Shown here piece by piece: positions 1 to 8,983 of a stretch of DNA of 45,891 nt. The stretch is taken from the NCBI GenBank assembly GCA_913778085.1, contig CAJYXJ010000058.1, positions 1 through 45,891 on the forward strand, given 5' to 3'. The notes below the pieces were generated by a model. That model was not told the DNA's origin. It saw only the letters and a program-made list of their open reading frames with translations, and did not search any database. This stretch comes from an uncultured Chryseobacterium sp. GTDB taxonomy: Bacteria > Bacteroidota > Bacteroidia > Flavobacteriales > Weeksellaceae. The position numbers and the translations under genes were made by a program. Numbering within the stretch: position 1 is the stretch's first letter; each line of letters starts with the position of its first letter.

Positions 1-33
1 TTGTCGATCATAACTATATAGGTTAAAAATAAT

Positions 34-97
34 AAAAAGTTATTTCCGTAAAATTTTTTGAGCTGTAAGGGCTCAAAATTTTCCAGAATAACTTTTT
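34..97. repeat. Long imperfect inverted repeat at left edge
   Basis: The arm AAAAAGTTATT (34-44) pairs with AATAACTTTTT (87-97). Inner segments AAATTTT (51-57) with AAAATTTT (75-82) and GAGC (60-63) with GCTC (71-74) continue the stem with small bulges. A further GTTAAAAA (22-29) can pair with TTTTTAAC (93-100). It lies just beyond the stop of the last minus-strand polysaccharide gene, so it may end that transcript. A small mobile-element remnant is also possible. Confidence 0.5.
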
Positions 98-137
98 AAC
101 TTACACAGTTAGTGAGACACTACCAAATATATTTTTT

Positions 138-950
138 TCAATTAAAGAATCTAATTTTCTTTCTTATTTTCCAATTACTTTGGAAAATAATACCTAGATA
201 TATCTTTTTTAATCTGTCGATATTATGAAATTTTTTTTCTAATTTATACTGTTTTTCATAATGATATACTTTAAAAAAACCTTCAATCGGATAGATATCG
301 ATTAATCTACTTTTTAAAAGATATTCTCCATATATAACACATTCCGATGGAGAGGTCACTTTATCGATTTCATTGAAAAAATCTACAAAAGTTTTGTTTT
401 GTTGTTTTAAATAAACTTCTATAAAATGACTCCATACCTTACAACTCCAAAGATAAGGAGAAGGGCCATAATCCCATTCTTTCCCCTTATTTCCGAATAA
501 AGGTCGGGTTGCTCTTAATGCTTCTTTAAAGAAAATATTTTCAGAGTCCAGACCTATATTTTCCATTGTTTCTAAAAAGGGCTTTGATTCATGCATTATG
601 GTATATGGGGTGCTTTCATCATACATAAAATCCGAGTAATAGAAATTTTTAATAAACTCTGAATCAGAATCAATGCATAAATAATTTTTGCATATATTTA
701 GTTTATAAACGTGAGATTTAACTATTTGTTGATACCTCCATCCATCTTTATTATCTGCAATAATAATATCAGAATCTTTATAAATATCATACTCTTTCAA
801 CTTATTTTTAAAAAAATCAAAGTCTTCATCATTAACAGAAATAACAACAGGAATATCATCTTCATTGTACTTTTCAATTGAATGTATGAGTTTTTTAACC
901 CTTTCAAAATCTGGCCGATATGTTTTAATAAATAAAATTAGGGAATGCAT
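138..950 (-). CDS. DUF6492-like putative glycosyltransferase
   Basis: This 270-residue protein has no signal peptide or membrane segment. The N-terminus (SLILFIKTYRPDFERVKKL) starts like a GT-A nucleotide-binding fold. Around residues 92-98 there is an acidic CIDSDSEF motif in the position where GT-A enzymes carry their metal-binding DxD. The overall look is that of the DUF6492 group found in polysaccharide loci, but I assign the family from memory of its pattern only. It is the last gene of the minus-strand cluster, 11 bases after the preceding gene, so probably co-transcribed with the GT4 genes. Its coding sequence is markedly AT-richer than genes further right, suggesting a variable or acquired end of the locus. 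The sugar donor and acceptor cannot be told. Confidence 0.7.
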   Translation of the reverse strand: MHSLILFIKTYRPDFERVKKLIHSIEKYNEDDIPVVISVNDEDFDFFKNKLKEYDIYKDSDIIIADNKDGWRYQQIVKSHVYKLNICKNYLCIDSDSEFIKNFYYSDFMYDESTPYTIMHESKPFLETMENIGLDSENIFFKEALRATRPLFGNKGKEWDYGPSPYLWSCKVWSHFIEVYLKQQNKTFVDFFNEIDKVTSPSECVIYGEYLLKSRLIDIYPIEGFFKVYHYEKQYKLEKKFHNIDRLKKIYLGIIFQSNWKIRKKIRFFN

Positions 951-961
951 TTGTATATTAT

Positions 962-2101
962 TTAATTTATTATATCATTCCAAAGTTTAAGAGTTCTATT
1001 TTCAGAAAAATTATTTTTAAAATAATCTTCAGCCCGGTTTCTCATAGCCTCGTAGTAAGCTCTATCCTGTAGTAGTGCTATGATGTAGTCCTTGAATATT
1101 TCCGGATCATTATTCACTAGACATCCATTGTCTAATTTCGAAGAAAAGCCGTCAACAGCCCTTTCCGTTCCTACCACAGGAAGTTTATAAGATAATGCTT
1201 CTACAACTTTTATTTTTATACCAGTTCCTTTGATCATAGGGCAGATGGCTATTCTGCTTTGTGTATAATAACTACTGAGATCTTCCGCAAAAATAATTTT
1301 GGTTATATTTCTATAATCAGGGACATGTTTGCAAACCCTTCCTACTATACATATTTTTATAGTTTCCGAAAGCAACGGCAAAACGTTCTTCAAAAACCAC
1401 TGTATTCCTTCTATATTAAAAGGGTTGTCTGAACCTGTAAAAATAAGATCGTACTGCTTTTCTCTATTTTCATCAATAAAGTTTTTTGGGAAACTCGGTG
1501 GGATATTGACGACCCGATCTCCTAAAAAGCTTTTAAAAACAAAAAACTCCTCATTTGAAATTGTAACTATTTTATCAAATTTGGATAAGTTGTTTATTTC
1601 TTCATTAAATCGTCGGCCAACATCTAATGATTTGTTTTTATAAAATTCATTTAATGTAATCCAATCATGAGTGTCTACAATTTTAAGACAATTTTTCATA
1701 GAGTTTGGATCTAATAAACCCGCCCAGAATTCATAATTAATGATAATAACATCGTATTTTTTTTTGTTAAAAATATCTCTGAATTCTTTTTTAGTAAAGT
1801 CTGTTAATGACTGATTGGATGAGCTTGGTTTTTTATAAGCTTTTAAAATTTTATATTTCCAATATTCTATTGTTGTTTTTTTCTTAGGAGGTCTGGGCGA
1901 TATGAAAAATAAATTGTCGATAATTTTTTCATCAAAATCATTAGTGTCTTGCATATCTTTATAAATATGCTTTACTCCAACCAGATCGATGCTATGTCCT
2001 AGTTTTTTTAGAATGGCAAGGGTGGTTTTGGCCCGCATTACATTTCCTGCTCTGTTCGAAAATGGATTTTCCGGGAAAAAAAATAAAATCTTTTTTGACA
2101 T
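962..2101 (-). CDS. Glycosyltransferase family 4 protein
   Basis: This 379-residue soluble GT-B enzyme is expected to transfer a sugar from a nucleotide-sugar donor onto a growing lipid-linked glycan at the inner face of the cytoplasmic membrane. The N-terminal Rossmann domain begins KKILFFFPENPFSNRAGN. The C-terminal donor domain has the linker strand YDLIFTGSDNPFNIEGIQWF and the binding region CPMIKGTGIKIKVVEALSY followed by PVVGT, typical of GT4 (Glyco_trans_1_4). The strict E-x7-E motif is replaced by a K-rich variant with only the second glutamate obvious. Its start abuts the stop of the upstream gene with no gap, so coupled translation is likely. Like gene 138-950 it is AT-rich. The substrate is unknown. 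Confidence 0.85.
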   Translation of the reverse strand: MSKKILFFFPENPFSNRAGNVMRAKTTLAILKKLGHSIDLVGVKHIYKDMQDTNDFDEKIIDNLFFISPRPPKKKTTIEYWKYKILKAYKKPSSSNQSLTDFTKKEFRDIFNKKKYDVIIINYEFWAGLLDPNSMKNCLKIVDTHDWITLNEFYKNKSLDVGRRFNEEINNLSKFDKIVTISNEEFFVFKSFLGDRVVNIPPSFPKNFIDENREKQYDLIFTGSDNPFNIEGIQWFLKNVLPLLSETIKICIVGRVCKHVPDYRNITKIIFAEDLSSYYTQSRIAICPMIKGTGIKIKVVEALSYKLPVVGTERAVDGFSSKLDNGCLVNNDPEIFKDYIIALLQDRAYYEAMRNRAEDYFKNNFSENRTLKLWNDIIN

Positions 2102-3349
2102 TTATAATGTTTTAATGGCTGAATTGAATGTATTGATGATAGAATCCCAGGAGTAGTTTTCCAGCACGTAGTTTTTTGCCCTGCTTCCTTCGGCTGCAGA
2201 TTTCTCCGGAGTCCGGGTAAGATAATAAAGAAGGGCTTCCGAAAATTCAGTATTGCCGGAAAAGCTTTTCCCGGTTTTGCTTTTTTCAATATGGTCATGT
2301 AAAACCTCACAGTTTCCGTTAACGATCACCGGAACTTTCAGCAGCATGGCTTCCAAGGTGATCAGCGAAAGGCTTTCATAAAATGAGGGTATAATAAGTG
2401 CTGCGGAGTGGGTTATCAAAGCGTTTTTTAGGGCATGATCCACAAATCCGGTAAGAATGATATCTTCGCCTTGGGTGATTTTTTCATTCAACTCATTTTT
2501 ACCGGCCAGCACAAGTCTAATATCATGGTATTTGGGATGGTTTTTTTTGAAGTCTCTGAAATACTCGATCATCATCGCACAGCCTTTGTCTTCTACAATT
2601 CTTCCGACATAGACAAAGTATTTTCCGGCAGAAAGATATTCCGGTAATTTGCCTATAGAAGTATCATAATCGTCAAAACCGATCCCTGCAATTTCCGAAT
2701 TGATCCTTTTTGTCTGGGGATAGACTTGTTCAACAAGATCCTTTTCGGTCTGGGTATTATAAATAATGAATTTAGGGAGAGAAAAAAGTGTTTTATAACC
2801 TTCAAGATAAAACTGGGGCTCATCGTGTGCCGTCGGGATCAGGATACTTTTTTCGGCTACTTCTCTCATTCCCATATTGGCAGGGTGGTATAGATAAGTG
2901 AAGAAAATAAAGGCTTTGTAATTTTCCTTTTTTTCTTTGATGAAATGAATCAAATCGACAGAAAAAGGCCCTTGTGCTTCCAGCCATTCATTAAAATTAA
3001 ACCTTTTCTTATTATACTTCTTTCTTTTATATAACAGGTAGACAAAGTTCAGAGGCGTTAATTTCCGGTTACCGTATTTGTAGATATTCCGTACTGTTTT
3101 ACTCAGTTTATTGAATTTTTTCAGATTTTTTTTTAAGGTTTTAAAACGTCTGACCTTAATTTCGTTAACAGATTCTGTCCCTTCTGAATAATGATTATCC
3201 CATAATTCGTATTCTATTGCACAGGTTGTAAGGACTTCCACCTCATAAAGTGAAGAAAGCTTTTCAGCCAGCAGCTTTGCATGAAGCTCTGCTCCTCCGT
3301 TGATCTCCGGGCCGTATCTCTGGACAACTATGGCAATTTTATCTTTCAT
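2102..3349 (-). CDS. Glycosyltransferase family 4 protein
   Basis: This 415-residue GT-B-fold enzyme has an N-terminal acceptor domain with a glycine-rich turn (PEINGGAELHAKLLAEKL) and a C-terminal donor domain. The latter carries YVGRIVEDKGC and the E-x7-E catalytic region in FYESLSLITLEAM, then VPVIVNGNCEVLHDH. These are hallmarks of retaining GT4 transferases. A very basic stretch (residues about 80-120, rich in K and R) may help it sit on the membrane. It precedes the 962 gene with no spacer and follows the 3373 gene by 23 bases, within one minus-strand transcription unit. Function is inferred as extension of a surface polysaccharide or LPS; the sugar cannot be specified. Confidence 0.88.
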   Translation of the reverse strand: MKDKIAIVVQRYGPEINGGAELHAKLLAEKLSSLYEVEVLTTCAIEYELWDNHYSEGTESVNEIKVRRFKTLKKNLKKFNKLSKTVRNIYKYGNRKLTPLNFVYLLYKRKKYNKKRFNFNEWLEAQGPFSVDLIHFIKEKKENYKAFIFFTYLYHPANMGMREVAEKSILIPTAHDEPQFYLEGYKTLFSLPKFIIYNTQTEKDLVEQVYPQTKRINSEIAGIGFDDYDTSIGKLPEYLSAGKYFVYVGRIVEDKGCAMMIEYFRDFKKNHPKYHDIRLVLAGKNELNEKITQGEDIILTGFVDHALKNALITHSAALIIPSFYESLSLITLEAMLLKVPVIVNGNCEVLHDHIEKSKTGKSFSGNTEFSEALLYYLTRTPEKSAAEGSRAKNYVLENYSWDSIINTFNSAIKTL

Positions 3350-3372
3350 ATAATAACGTTATTGAAGCTGTA

Positions 3373-4650
3373 TTATCTTCCTTTTATCTTCTTTAAAATT
3401 TCATTTACCTTTTTTCTGGCTTTATTATACAGTCCTTTTTCCAGGTATTTTACCCGTTTTTCTAAAATCTTATTTTCACTTATAATTTTAAGCAGGTTGT
3501 TTTGTGCTTCAAAATCATTCCTTTCCGTGAGGATTTTATTTTCAATAATATCAAGTCTGGTTTTCATCCGGTTGCCGATGGCTTCTAAGGAAAAATAAGT
3601 CTGGATGTCTTCCTTTGCCTTCCGCCCGGTCTCTGCAGCATGTTCCTGATTTTCAAATACAAATTTCATCAGTTCGGCAGCATGTTCCGTATCCGGTTCA
3701 GACCAATAATTGTTTTTTGGCAAAACGCTTAAATCCACTTCATGCTTAAGCATTTTATATTTAACCAGAAAAGAATTGTTGACATGCGTAAAATCCAAAT
3801 TACCGGAATATGCTGTTGTAATCACAGGTTTTCCTAAAGCCATTGCTTCCGCTATGGTAAGGCCAAACCCCTCTGAACGATGTAAGGAAATATAGCAGTC
3901 GGCTTTGTTCATCAGTGCTAGTAATTCCGGCCTGCGCAGCATTTCCTCTTTATAAATGATGCTTGTGTTGTTTCCGATCCTATCCATAACCTTTTTCTTG
4001 GATTTTCCGTGTTGATTGGAAAGAGAGGTTTTCAGGACCAGCTTTACTTTTTCGTTGTTGAGTCCGAAAGCTTTCTCATAAGCATCAATCAGCCCGATAG
4101 GGTTCTTCCTTTCAATTAAGCTGTTATAATCGAAAATAAACAGAAAATTAAAACAATCTTCTGATAATCCCGTTTCGAAAGCCAAATCAATATCTTCTTG
4201 TTTTATATCAATCGGATGGGGGATGTTTACGACAGGAATGGGTGCTTTCAGCGACATGGAATCCAGGCAATACCTTGAGCACGTCCATATTTCATCATAA
4301 AATTTAAAATATTCGGCATACGCATCCGGAAATTCTTCCATTTCCCATGCCCAATACCCGATGTTGTATTTTCCCTGGAAATAATCGGTCGATTTTTCCT
4401 GGATGAAACTTAGGATGGCATCAATGTTCAGGTGTACAATATTTACCGGATAATTGTTGATGTTATCCTCAAAACTCACTGAAGTATCATTAAGACGGTT
4501 TCTTACGTTTTGGTTAAAATTAATTGGTTTTGCAGGAACTCCTACTTTTTTAAGCGCATTCAAGTTATTTCGGATTGCTTCTCCGAATCCGATTTCGGCA
4601 TTAAAAAAGCCAGACATATTTACACCAAATATCTCTTTATTATTGCTCAT
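3373..4650 (-). CDS. Glycosyltransferase family 4 protein with C-terminal coiled coil
   Basis: This 425-residue protein opens with FGVNMSGFFNAEIGFGEAIR, a motif seen in a GT4 subgroup of O-antigen and capsule loci. Its donor domain contains LIERKNPIGLIDAY and the conserved RSEGFGLTIAEAM with both glutamates of the E-x7-E pair, then ALGKPVITTAYSGNLDF. About the last 55 residues are strongly charged and helical (ILEKRVKYLEKGLYNKARKK), probably a coiled coil or membrane-surface helix, which is unusual at the end of a GT4 enzyme. It is one base away from the stop of the upstream gene. The role is sugar transfer in surface glycan assembly, with unknown donor. Confidence 0.88.
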   Translation of the reverse strand: MSNNKEIFGVNMSGFFNAEIGFGEAIRNNLNALKKVGVPAKPINFNQNVRNRLNDTSVSFEDNINNYPVNIVHLNIDAILSFIQEKSTDYFQGKYNIGYWAWEMEEFPDAYAEYFKFYDEIWTCSRYCLDSMSLKAPIPVVNIPHPIDIKQEDIDLAFETGLSEDCFNFLFIFDYNSLIERKNPIGLIDAYEKAFGLNNEKVKLVLKTSLSNQHGKSKKKVMDRIGNNTSIIYKEEMLRRPELLALMNKADCYISLHRSEGFGLTIAEAMALGKPVITTAYSGNLDFTHVNNSFLVKYKMLKHEVDLSVLPKNNYWSEPDTEHAAELMKFVFENQEHAAETGRKAKEDIQTYFSLEAIGNRMKTRLDIIENKILTERNDFEAQNNLLKIISENKILEKRVKYLEKGLYNKARKKVNEILKKIKGR

Positions 4651-4651
4651 A

Positions 4652-5644
4652 TCAATTAATTTTAAATATTTCTTTTAGTTTTTCTTCAAACAAAGCTTCT
4701 TCCCTTAAAACTACTTCTTTATAAACTTTAAAATGAGGAATATGTTGCGGATAATTTTCCAAAACCTCTTTTATTTTCGTAATGATATCAGGAATTTGAT
4801 CTTCACTGAAATCAAATTTATAATCATCGGGGATCATCAGGTCTTCATAATAAGCTGAAGAGCCGTTTCTGCCGGAAATGATGCAGCAATCCCGGGATAC
4901 CGATTCCCTGAGCATCTTATCTCTTCCCGGGTTCTCGCCGAAATCCACATATAACAGGGATTTTGACATCAGATCCTTGATCTGAACGGCATTCATGCCC
5001 TGGATCGGGATCCATTCCAGTTCCGGAGAAGCCTGAATAAGTGCGGCAATTTCCTTCTTCCCTTTTTTCGGGTTATAAAGGATGGTTTTATTGTTCAGAT
5101 CCTTTAAAACAGGCTGGCTGCTTTCCGTAAAAATAGGGTTGATGTAATCGCAGACATAATCGATCTGATCTTCAGGAATCCCGTGATTCTTTAAATAAAT
5201 ACCGGACCGGAACGACTGTGCCCATTGAAAGACATTCGGAAGCGGTTCAAAATAGTATTCTTTATCCTTTTGCTGATAAAACAATTTAGTGAAAAAGCTT
5301 TGCTTCCTGATGCGGTAATCCATCAATATCTTATAAAAATCGACACTGAGCCACCAGATGATTTTCTGGCTTTTAGGATATTTTTTAACCAGGTATGTCA
5401 TCGATTCCGGAATGATCAGGATATTTTCCTCGTTGTCTTCAACTGAGCTGATTTCACGGGTTTTATAAACATCATAGTTCTTTGCTTTGGCATGGCTCCT
5501 CTGCGGGACATAATGCATATACACATTTTCATAATTCAGCTCATAAAGCTTGTCCGACAGCTGATGCAATGCTTCCGGACCACCTGTGACTTTTCTCGGA
5601 GGGCAGAATATGATGATGGAGGAAATATTTTTATAGGAGATCAT
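4652..5644 (-). CDS. Putative GT-B-like glycan biosynthesis protein
   Basis: This 330-residue soluble protein has no clear family signature that I can name. The N-terminus has IIIFCPPRKVTGGPEALHQL, where a GGPE turn resembles the glycine-rich acceptor-domain loop of GT-B transferases. The middle has IIPESMTYLVKKYP and KIIWWLSVDFY. The C-terminal half (YVDFGENPGRDKMLRESVSR) looks like the donor-side region of CgeB- or GT4-like proteins, with a short nucleotide-binding loop. Position between two sugar-transfer genes supports a role in polysaccharide assembly. An inverted repeat and a candidate promoter lie just upstream, so it may start a sub-transcript. Divergent glycosyltransferase is the best guess. 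Confidence 0.65.
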   Translation of the reverse strand: MISYKNISSIIIFCPPRKVTGGPEALHQLSDKLYELNYENVYMHYVPQRSHAKAKNYDVYKTREISSVEDNEENILIIPESMTYLVKKYPKSQKIIWWLSVDFYKILMDYRIRKQSFFTKLFYQQKDKEYYFEPLPNVFQWAQSFRSGIYLKNHGIPEDQIDYVCDYINPIFTESSQPVLKDLNNKTILYNPKKGKKEIAALIQASPELEWIPIQGMNAVQIKDLMSKSLLYVDFGENPGRDKMLRESVSRDCCIISGRNGSSAYYEDLMIPDDYKFDFSEDQIPDIITKIKEVLENYPQHIPHFKVYKEVVLREEALFEEKLKEIFKIN

Positions 5645-5664
5645 AAGGGCTTTTAATCATTGAA

Positions 5665-5716
5665 TTTGAAAATTTTTTATCACTTAGCGGTGCTATAATA
5701 CCATTTAATTTTCAAA
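5665..5716. repeat. Nested inverted repeat in GT cluster spacer
   Basis: TTTGAAAATT (5665-5674) is matched by AATTTTCAAA (5707-5716), a perfect 10-base inverted repeat. Between the arms is a smaller hairpin TAGC-ggt-GCTA (5684-5694). It fills most of the only sizeable gap (83 bases) in the 138-7710 gene run. It could be a weak terminator or attenuator before the 4652 gene, or an operator. Confidence 0.5.
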
Positions 5717-5739
5717 ATTACAATTTATTACTCTACCAA
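5713..5739 (-). promoter_or_regulatory. Candidate promoter for 4652-5644
   Basis: On the minus strand TAATTTTG (5720 to 5713) matches the Bacteroidota -7 consensus TAnnTTTG. A TTG at 5739-5737 lies 16 bases upstream, shorter than the usual 17-23. The -7 box overlaps one arm of the inverted repeat at 5665-5716. Confidence 0.35.
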
Positions 5740-6681
5740 TTCATCCACCCAGTTATCAATTAGGTATTTATCAAAAATTTCTTTCGGAATTTCAGTGTAG
5801 GATGTAGTAAAAAAAGAGACGGGGATCTGAATATTGTTGATATCTTTAACAACATAGATGTTTTCGGGATTGTAAAAATCGTAAGTCACAACATCCGTAT
5901 TGGTTGTTATTAATTTCTTTTTCAATCCCATGCTTTCAAAAACCCTGAAACTTAATCCCTGCTGCCCGGCTCTGCTCACATCAAGCATAATTTCGGATTC
6001 TTCCATAAAAGCGTTGATTTCCGAAATAGATAAGGGAGCATTTACAAATTCAAGATGAGGTTCGCTGTTTTTTTTAGGCTTGAAAACAATGATTTTACTC
6101 TTGATCTCCATCCGGTAAAGTGCCTTGGCGATTTTTTCTAAAACAGGAAATCTTTTGTCGTAGGAGCTGATATTGAAGACTTTGTATTTATAAGATGAAG
6201 GAGTACTTTCCACGGTATTATAAATAAAATTCGTCTTAAAATCCAGGTTGTATCTTTTACAGTCCTTCTTCTCAAATGAAAAAACCTTATCGAATAAGGA
6301 AAGGATCTTTTTCGTCTTCGGATAACGGTTGATGGAATCGCTGATAATGAAAACCGACCGGCGCGATTTTTTATTGATGGCCTGTATGGTTTCAGGGGAT
6401 AAAAAATCCGCTTTTATATAAATAGAAGTATCTATTGATTCTAAATCCTGTATTTCTTTCAGGATAATTTCGTTATAATGGATATGTTTAAGGTTGGAAA
6501 TACCTAAGTTTTTGGTGAAAAAATTTAAAGCTTTATGTCTGAAGCTGGGGTATTTATAACGGAAACTGTGAAAATTGATATGCTTTACCGTGAACGATTT
6601 TCTTTCCAGTGTATCGGCAATATATTGATTATATCCCCAATTGTCATAGGTAATCAGCAGTATATTTTTCTTTTCTTTCAT
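5728..6681 (-). CDS. Putative CgeB/GT-B-like protein
   Basis: This 317-residue soluble protein starts with KNILLITYDNWGYNQYIADTL, a Rossmann-like first strand and helix. The middle contains SRRSVFIISDSINRYP and FDKVFSFEKKDCKRYNL, a pattern (a strand, then 'the thing seen is a guard or envelope') that recurs in CgeB-like and other divergent glycosyltransferases. The C-terminal part has EIMLDVSRAGQQGLSFRVFE, resembling the donor-site loop followed by a conserved Glu in GT-B enzymes. It lies between GT9 and another putative transferase on the same strand, 24 bases downstream of the GT9 gene. The substrate is unknown, and family membership is inferred from these patterns only. Confidence 0.65.
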   Translation of the reverse strand: MKEKKNILLITYDNWGYNQYIADTLERKSFTVKHINFHSFRYKYPSFRHKALNFFTKNLGISNLKHIHYNEIILKEIQDLESIDTSIYIKADFLSPETIQAINKKSRRSVFIISDSINRYPKTKKILSLFDKVFSFEKKDCKRYNLDFKTNFIYNTVESTPSSYKYKVFNISSYDKRFPVLEKIAKALYRMEIKSKIIVFKPKKNSEPHLEFVNAPLSISEINAFMEESEIMLDVSRAGQQGLSFRVFESMGLKKKLITTNTDVVTYDFYNPENIYVVKDINNIQIPVSFFTTSYTEIPKEIFDKYLIDNWVDELVE

Positions 6682-6705
6682 CTTTGTTTTTTATTTGTAA
6701 TCAAG

Positions 6706-7710
6706 TTACCTTAATGTTTTATCTAAAAATTGTTCCAGATCATTCTTCAAAAGCAAGGGCTTAAAATCCTCATAGCTATGTGAACTTTCAACAAAATTGC
6801 TGACATGCAGGAACTGGTCTGTTTCAGGATTGCTGCTCCAGGCCCAGTCCGAAAGCTGGATATGGGGAGAAAAGATCGTGAAAGTGGGAATGTTCAGTGC
6901 TTTGCTTACGTTTGTCGCGCCGCCTTCATTTCCGATAAGGCACCGGCAAAGGCTGGTAACCGCTGCAAATTCCCGCAGATCTTTCGTATCGAATTGCTGT
7001 ACGATCGATTTTTTTGTTTCAGCGGATACTAGGTGTAGAAGATCTTCAAAAAGTTTCTTCTGAGAAGGAAGATAATTGCAGAGAATTTTTGCATCAGGCT
7101 TATATCCTGCAATGTAATTCAGCAATTCAGCCATGTACTCTACAGGGTAGGTTTTCTCCTCCGAGCTTCCGAAGGTGCTGATCATAATTAAATGATCATT
7201 TTCAGACAACCCGTATTTTGCCAGAACTTCATGGGCATTCCTGATTTCCTCATCCGTCAGGTAAACTTTTGGAAAGGCCTCCTGAAACGGGATCCCCAAT
7301 GGTTCCAGCAGCAGCAGCCGGTGCTCGATTCCCAAAGTCGTGTTCTTCGATTTTATCCGGTAATCCCTTTTCACGGGATGGGTGTAAAAAAAACGGGTAT
7401 ATTTTTTTAAAAAGCCGATGCGTGTTCCGGCACCGGAAAAGAAAGTGATCGCTGCCGTTTCCAGTTTGGAATAAAGATCAATCACCAGATCGAATTTTTG
7501 GGCTTTTATTTCAGATAAAGTATCCATCAGGCCATCTTTAAAAAAGATTACCTGATGGATGTAAGGATTGCCGATTAAAATCTGGGCATACCGCTCTTCC
7601 AGAAGAAAGCTGATTTCAGCTTCCGGATATTTTTTTTGTAAAAGAGGCAGGATTGTACTCGTAACAAGTACGTCTCCCATGAATTTTTTCTGTATAATTA
7701 AAATCTTCAT
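6706..7710 (-). CDS. Glycosyltransferase family 9 (heptosyltransferase-like)
   Basis: This 334-residue protein is of the ADP-heptose:LPS heptosyltransferase type, which adds sugars to the lipopolysaccharide core on the cytoplasmic side of the inner membrane. Supporting motifs are the N-terminal [20 protein letters not shown], the IDLYSKLETAAITFFSG region, and near the C-terminus CRCLIGNEGGATNVSKAL, the GNEGG donor-binding loop typical of GT9. The length agrees with the family (about 320-350). Its start codon overlaps the last base of the rocD stop, indicating translational coupling to the upstream aminotransferase gene. The sugar may not be heptose, as Bacteroidota GT9 enzymes vary. Confidence 0.88.
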   Translation of the reverse strand: MKILIIQKKFMGDVLVTSTILPLLQKKYPEAEISFLLEERYAQILIGNPYIHQVIFFKDGLMDTLSEIKAQKFDLVIDLYSKLETAAITFFSGAGTRIGFLKKYTRFFYTHPVKRDYRIKSKNTTLGIEHRLLLLEPLGIPFQEAFPKVYLTDEEIRNAHEVLAKYGLSENDHLIMISTFGSSEEKTYPVEYMAELLNYIAGYKPDAKILCNYLPSQKKLFEDLLHLVSAETKKSIVQQFDTKDLREFAAVTSLCRCLIGNEGGATNVSKALNIPTFTIFSPHIQLSDWAWSSNPETDQFLHVSNFVESSHSYEDFKPLLLKNDLEQFLDKTLR

Positions 7711-8960
7711 TAATTTTTATATTCCAGCACCGTCTTCTCAATAATCTTTACACAATCCGTCAGCTGCTCTTCAGTAATGACCAACGGCGGTGCAAGTCGG
7801 ATGATGTTTCCGTGCGTAGGCTTGGCAAGAAGCCCGTTTTCCTTTAACTGCAGGCAAAGATTCCAGGCGGTAGAACTTTCAGGCGTATCGTTGATTAAAA
7901 TGGCGTTTAGCAAACCTTTTCCTCTTACTTTGGTAATGAGGTCCGTCTTTTCAATCAGTTTATCGATTTCAGAACGGAATAATTTTCCTAATTCTTCCGC
8001 TCTTTCGGAAAGTTTTTCTTCTTCTACAACATCCAGAGCAGCTACAGCCACGGCACAGGCAATCGGGTTTCCTCCGAAGGTAGAGCCGTGCTGTCCCGGT
8101 TTGATGACATTCATGATTTCGTTATCGGCCAGCACTGCCGAAACGGGATACATTCCCCCGGAAAGAGCTTTTCCTAAGATCAGAATATCCGGTTGTACAT
8201 CCTCATGATGACAGGCAATCAGTTTACCTGTTCTCGCAATTCCGGTCTGTACTTCATCGGCGATGAAGAGAACGTTATGCTTTTTACAAAGCTCGGAAGC
8301 ATTTTTCAGGAATCCGCTGTCCGGAACATATACTCCGGCTTCTCCCTGAATGGGTTCTACTAAAAATGCGGCGATATTTCCAGCTTCTCTGTTTAAAATT
8401 TCTTCCAATGCATTGATGTCGTTGTAAGGAATTTTGATGAATCCCGGGGTAAATGGCCCGTAATTCTGGTTCGCATCCGGATCATTGGAGAAAGAAACGA
8501 TGGTGGTGGTTCTTCCATGGAAATTATTTTCGCAGACTACGATTTTTGCAGCATTTTCAGAAATGCCTTTCACTTCATAGCTCCATTTTCTGGCTAATTT
8601 TACGGCCGTTTCCACGGCTTCAGCTCCCGAATTCATTGGTAAAACTTTATCAAAACCGAATAGGGTAGTGATCTTCTGCTCGTACTCGCCAAGTTTTGAA
8701 TTGTAAAATGCCCTGGAAGTTAAGGCCAGCTTCTGAGCCTGCTCTACCAATGCTTCCACGATTTTAGGGTGAGAATGCCCTTGGTTTACAGCAGAATAAG
8801 CCGAAAGGAAATCATAATATTTTTTGCCTTCCACATCCCATACAAAAACGCCTTCCCCGCGGTCCAGAACCACAGGAAGTGGGTGGTAGTTGTGGGCACC
8901 GTGCTTATCTTCAAGGTCAATAAAATATTGTGAATTCTTTACTGTTTCTGCTGTTGACAT
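7710..8960 (-). CDS. rocD: Ornithine aminotransferase
   Basis: This 416-residue PLP enzyme of class III converts L-ornithine and 2-oxoglutarate to glutamate-5-semialdehyde and glutamate, linking arginine breakdown with proline synthesis in the cytosol. Signatures are the [15 protein letters not shown] cofactor region, the [15 protein letters not shown] segment with Asp235 for the pyridine nitrogen, and [15 protein letters not shown] with Lys264 as the likely Schiff-base lysine. The length and N-terminal [20 protein letters not shown] are typical of bacterial and eukaryotic RocD/OAT. It is the first gene of a minus-strand run leading into glycosyltransferases, overlapping the GT9 gene by one base. 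A -7 promoter box lies at 8976-8983. Confidence 0.95.
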   Translation of the reverse strand: MSTAETVKNSQYFIDLEDKHGAHNYHPLPVVLDRGEGVFVWDVEGKKYYDFLSAYSAVNQGHSHPKIVEALVEQAQKLALTSRAFYNSKLGEYEQKITTLFGFDKVLPMNSGAEAVETAVKLARKWSYEVKGISENAAKIVVCENNFHGRTTTIVSFSNDPDANQNYGPFTPGFIKIPYNDINALEEILNREAGNIAAFLVEPIQGEAGVYVPDSGFLKNASELCKKHNVLFIADEVQTGIARTGKLIACHHEDVQPDILILGKALSGGMYPVSAVLADNEIMNVIKPGQHGSTFGGNPIACAVAVAALDVVEEEKLSERAEELGKLFRSEIDKLIEKTDLITKVRGKGLLNAILINDTPESSTAWNLCLQLKENGLLAKPTHGNIIRLAPPLVITEEQLTDCVKIIEKTVLEYKN

Positions 8961-8975
8961 AAATTTAGGTTTTTA

Positions 8976-8983
8976 CAAATGTA
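8976..8983 (-). promoter_or_regulatory. Candidate -7 box for rocD
   Basis: Minus-strand TACATTTG fits TAnnTTTG and lies 15 bases before the rocD ATG. I see no TTG at the expected -33 distance, so the call rests on the -7 box and position alone. The rest of the 8961-9240 spacer shows no gene. Confidence 0.4.
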
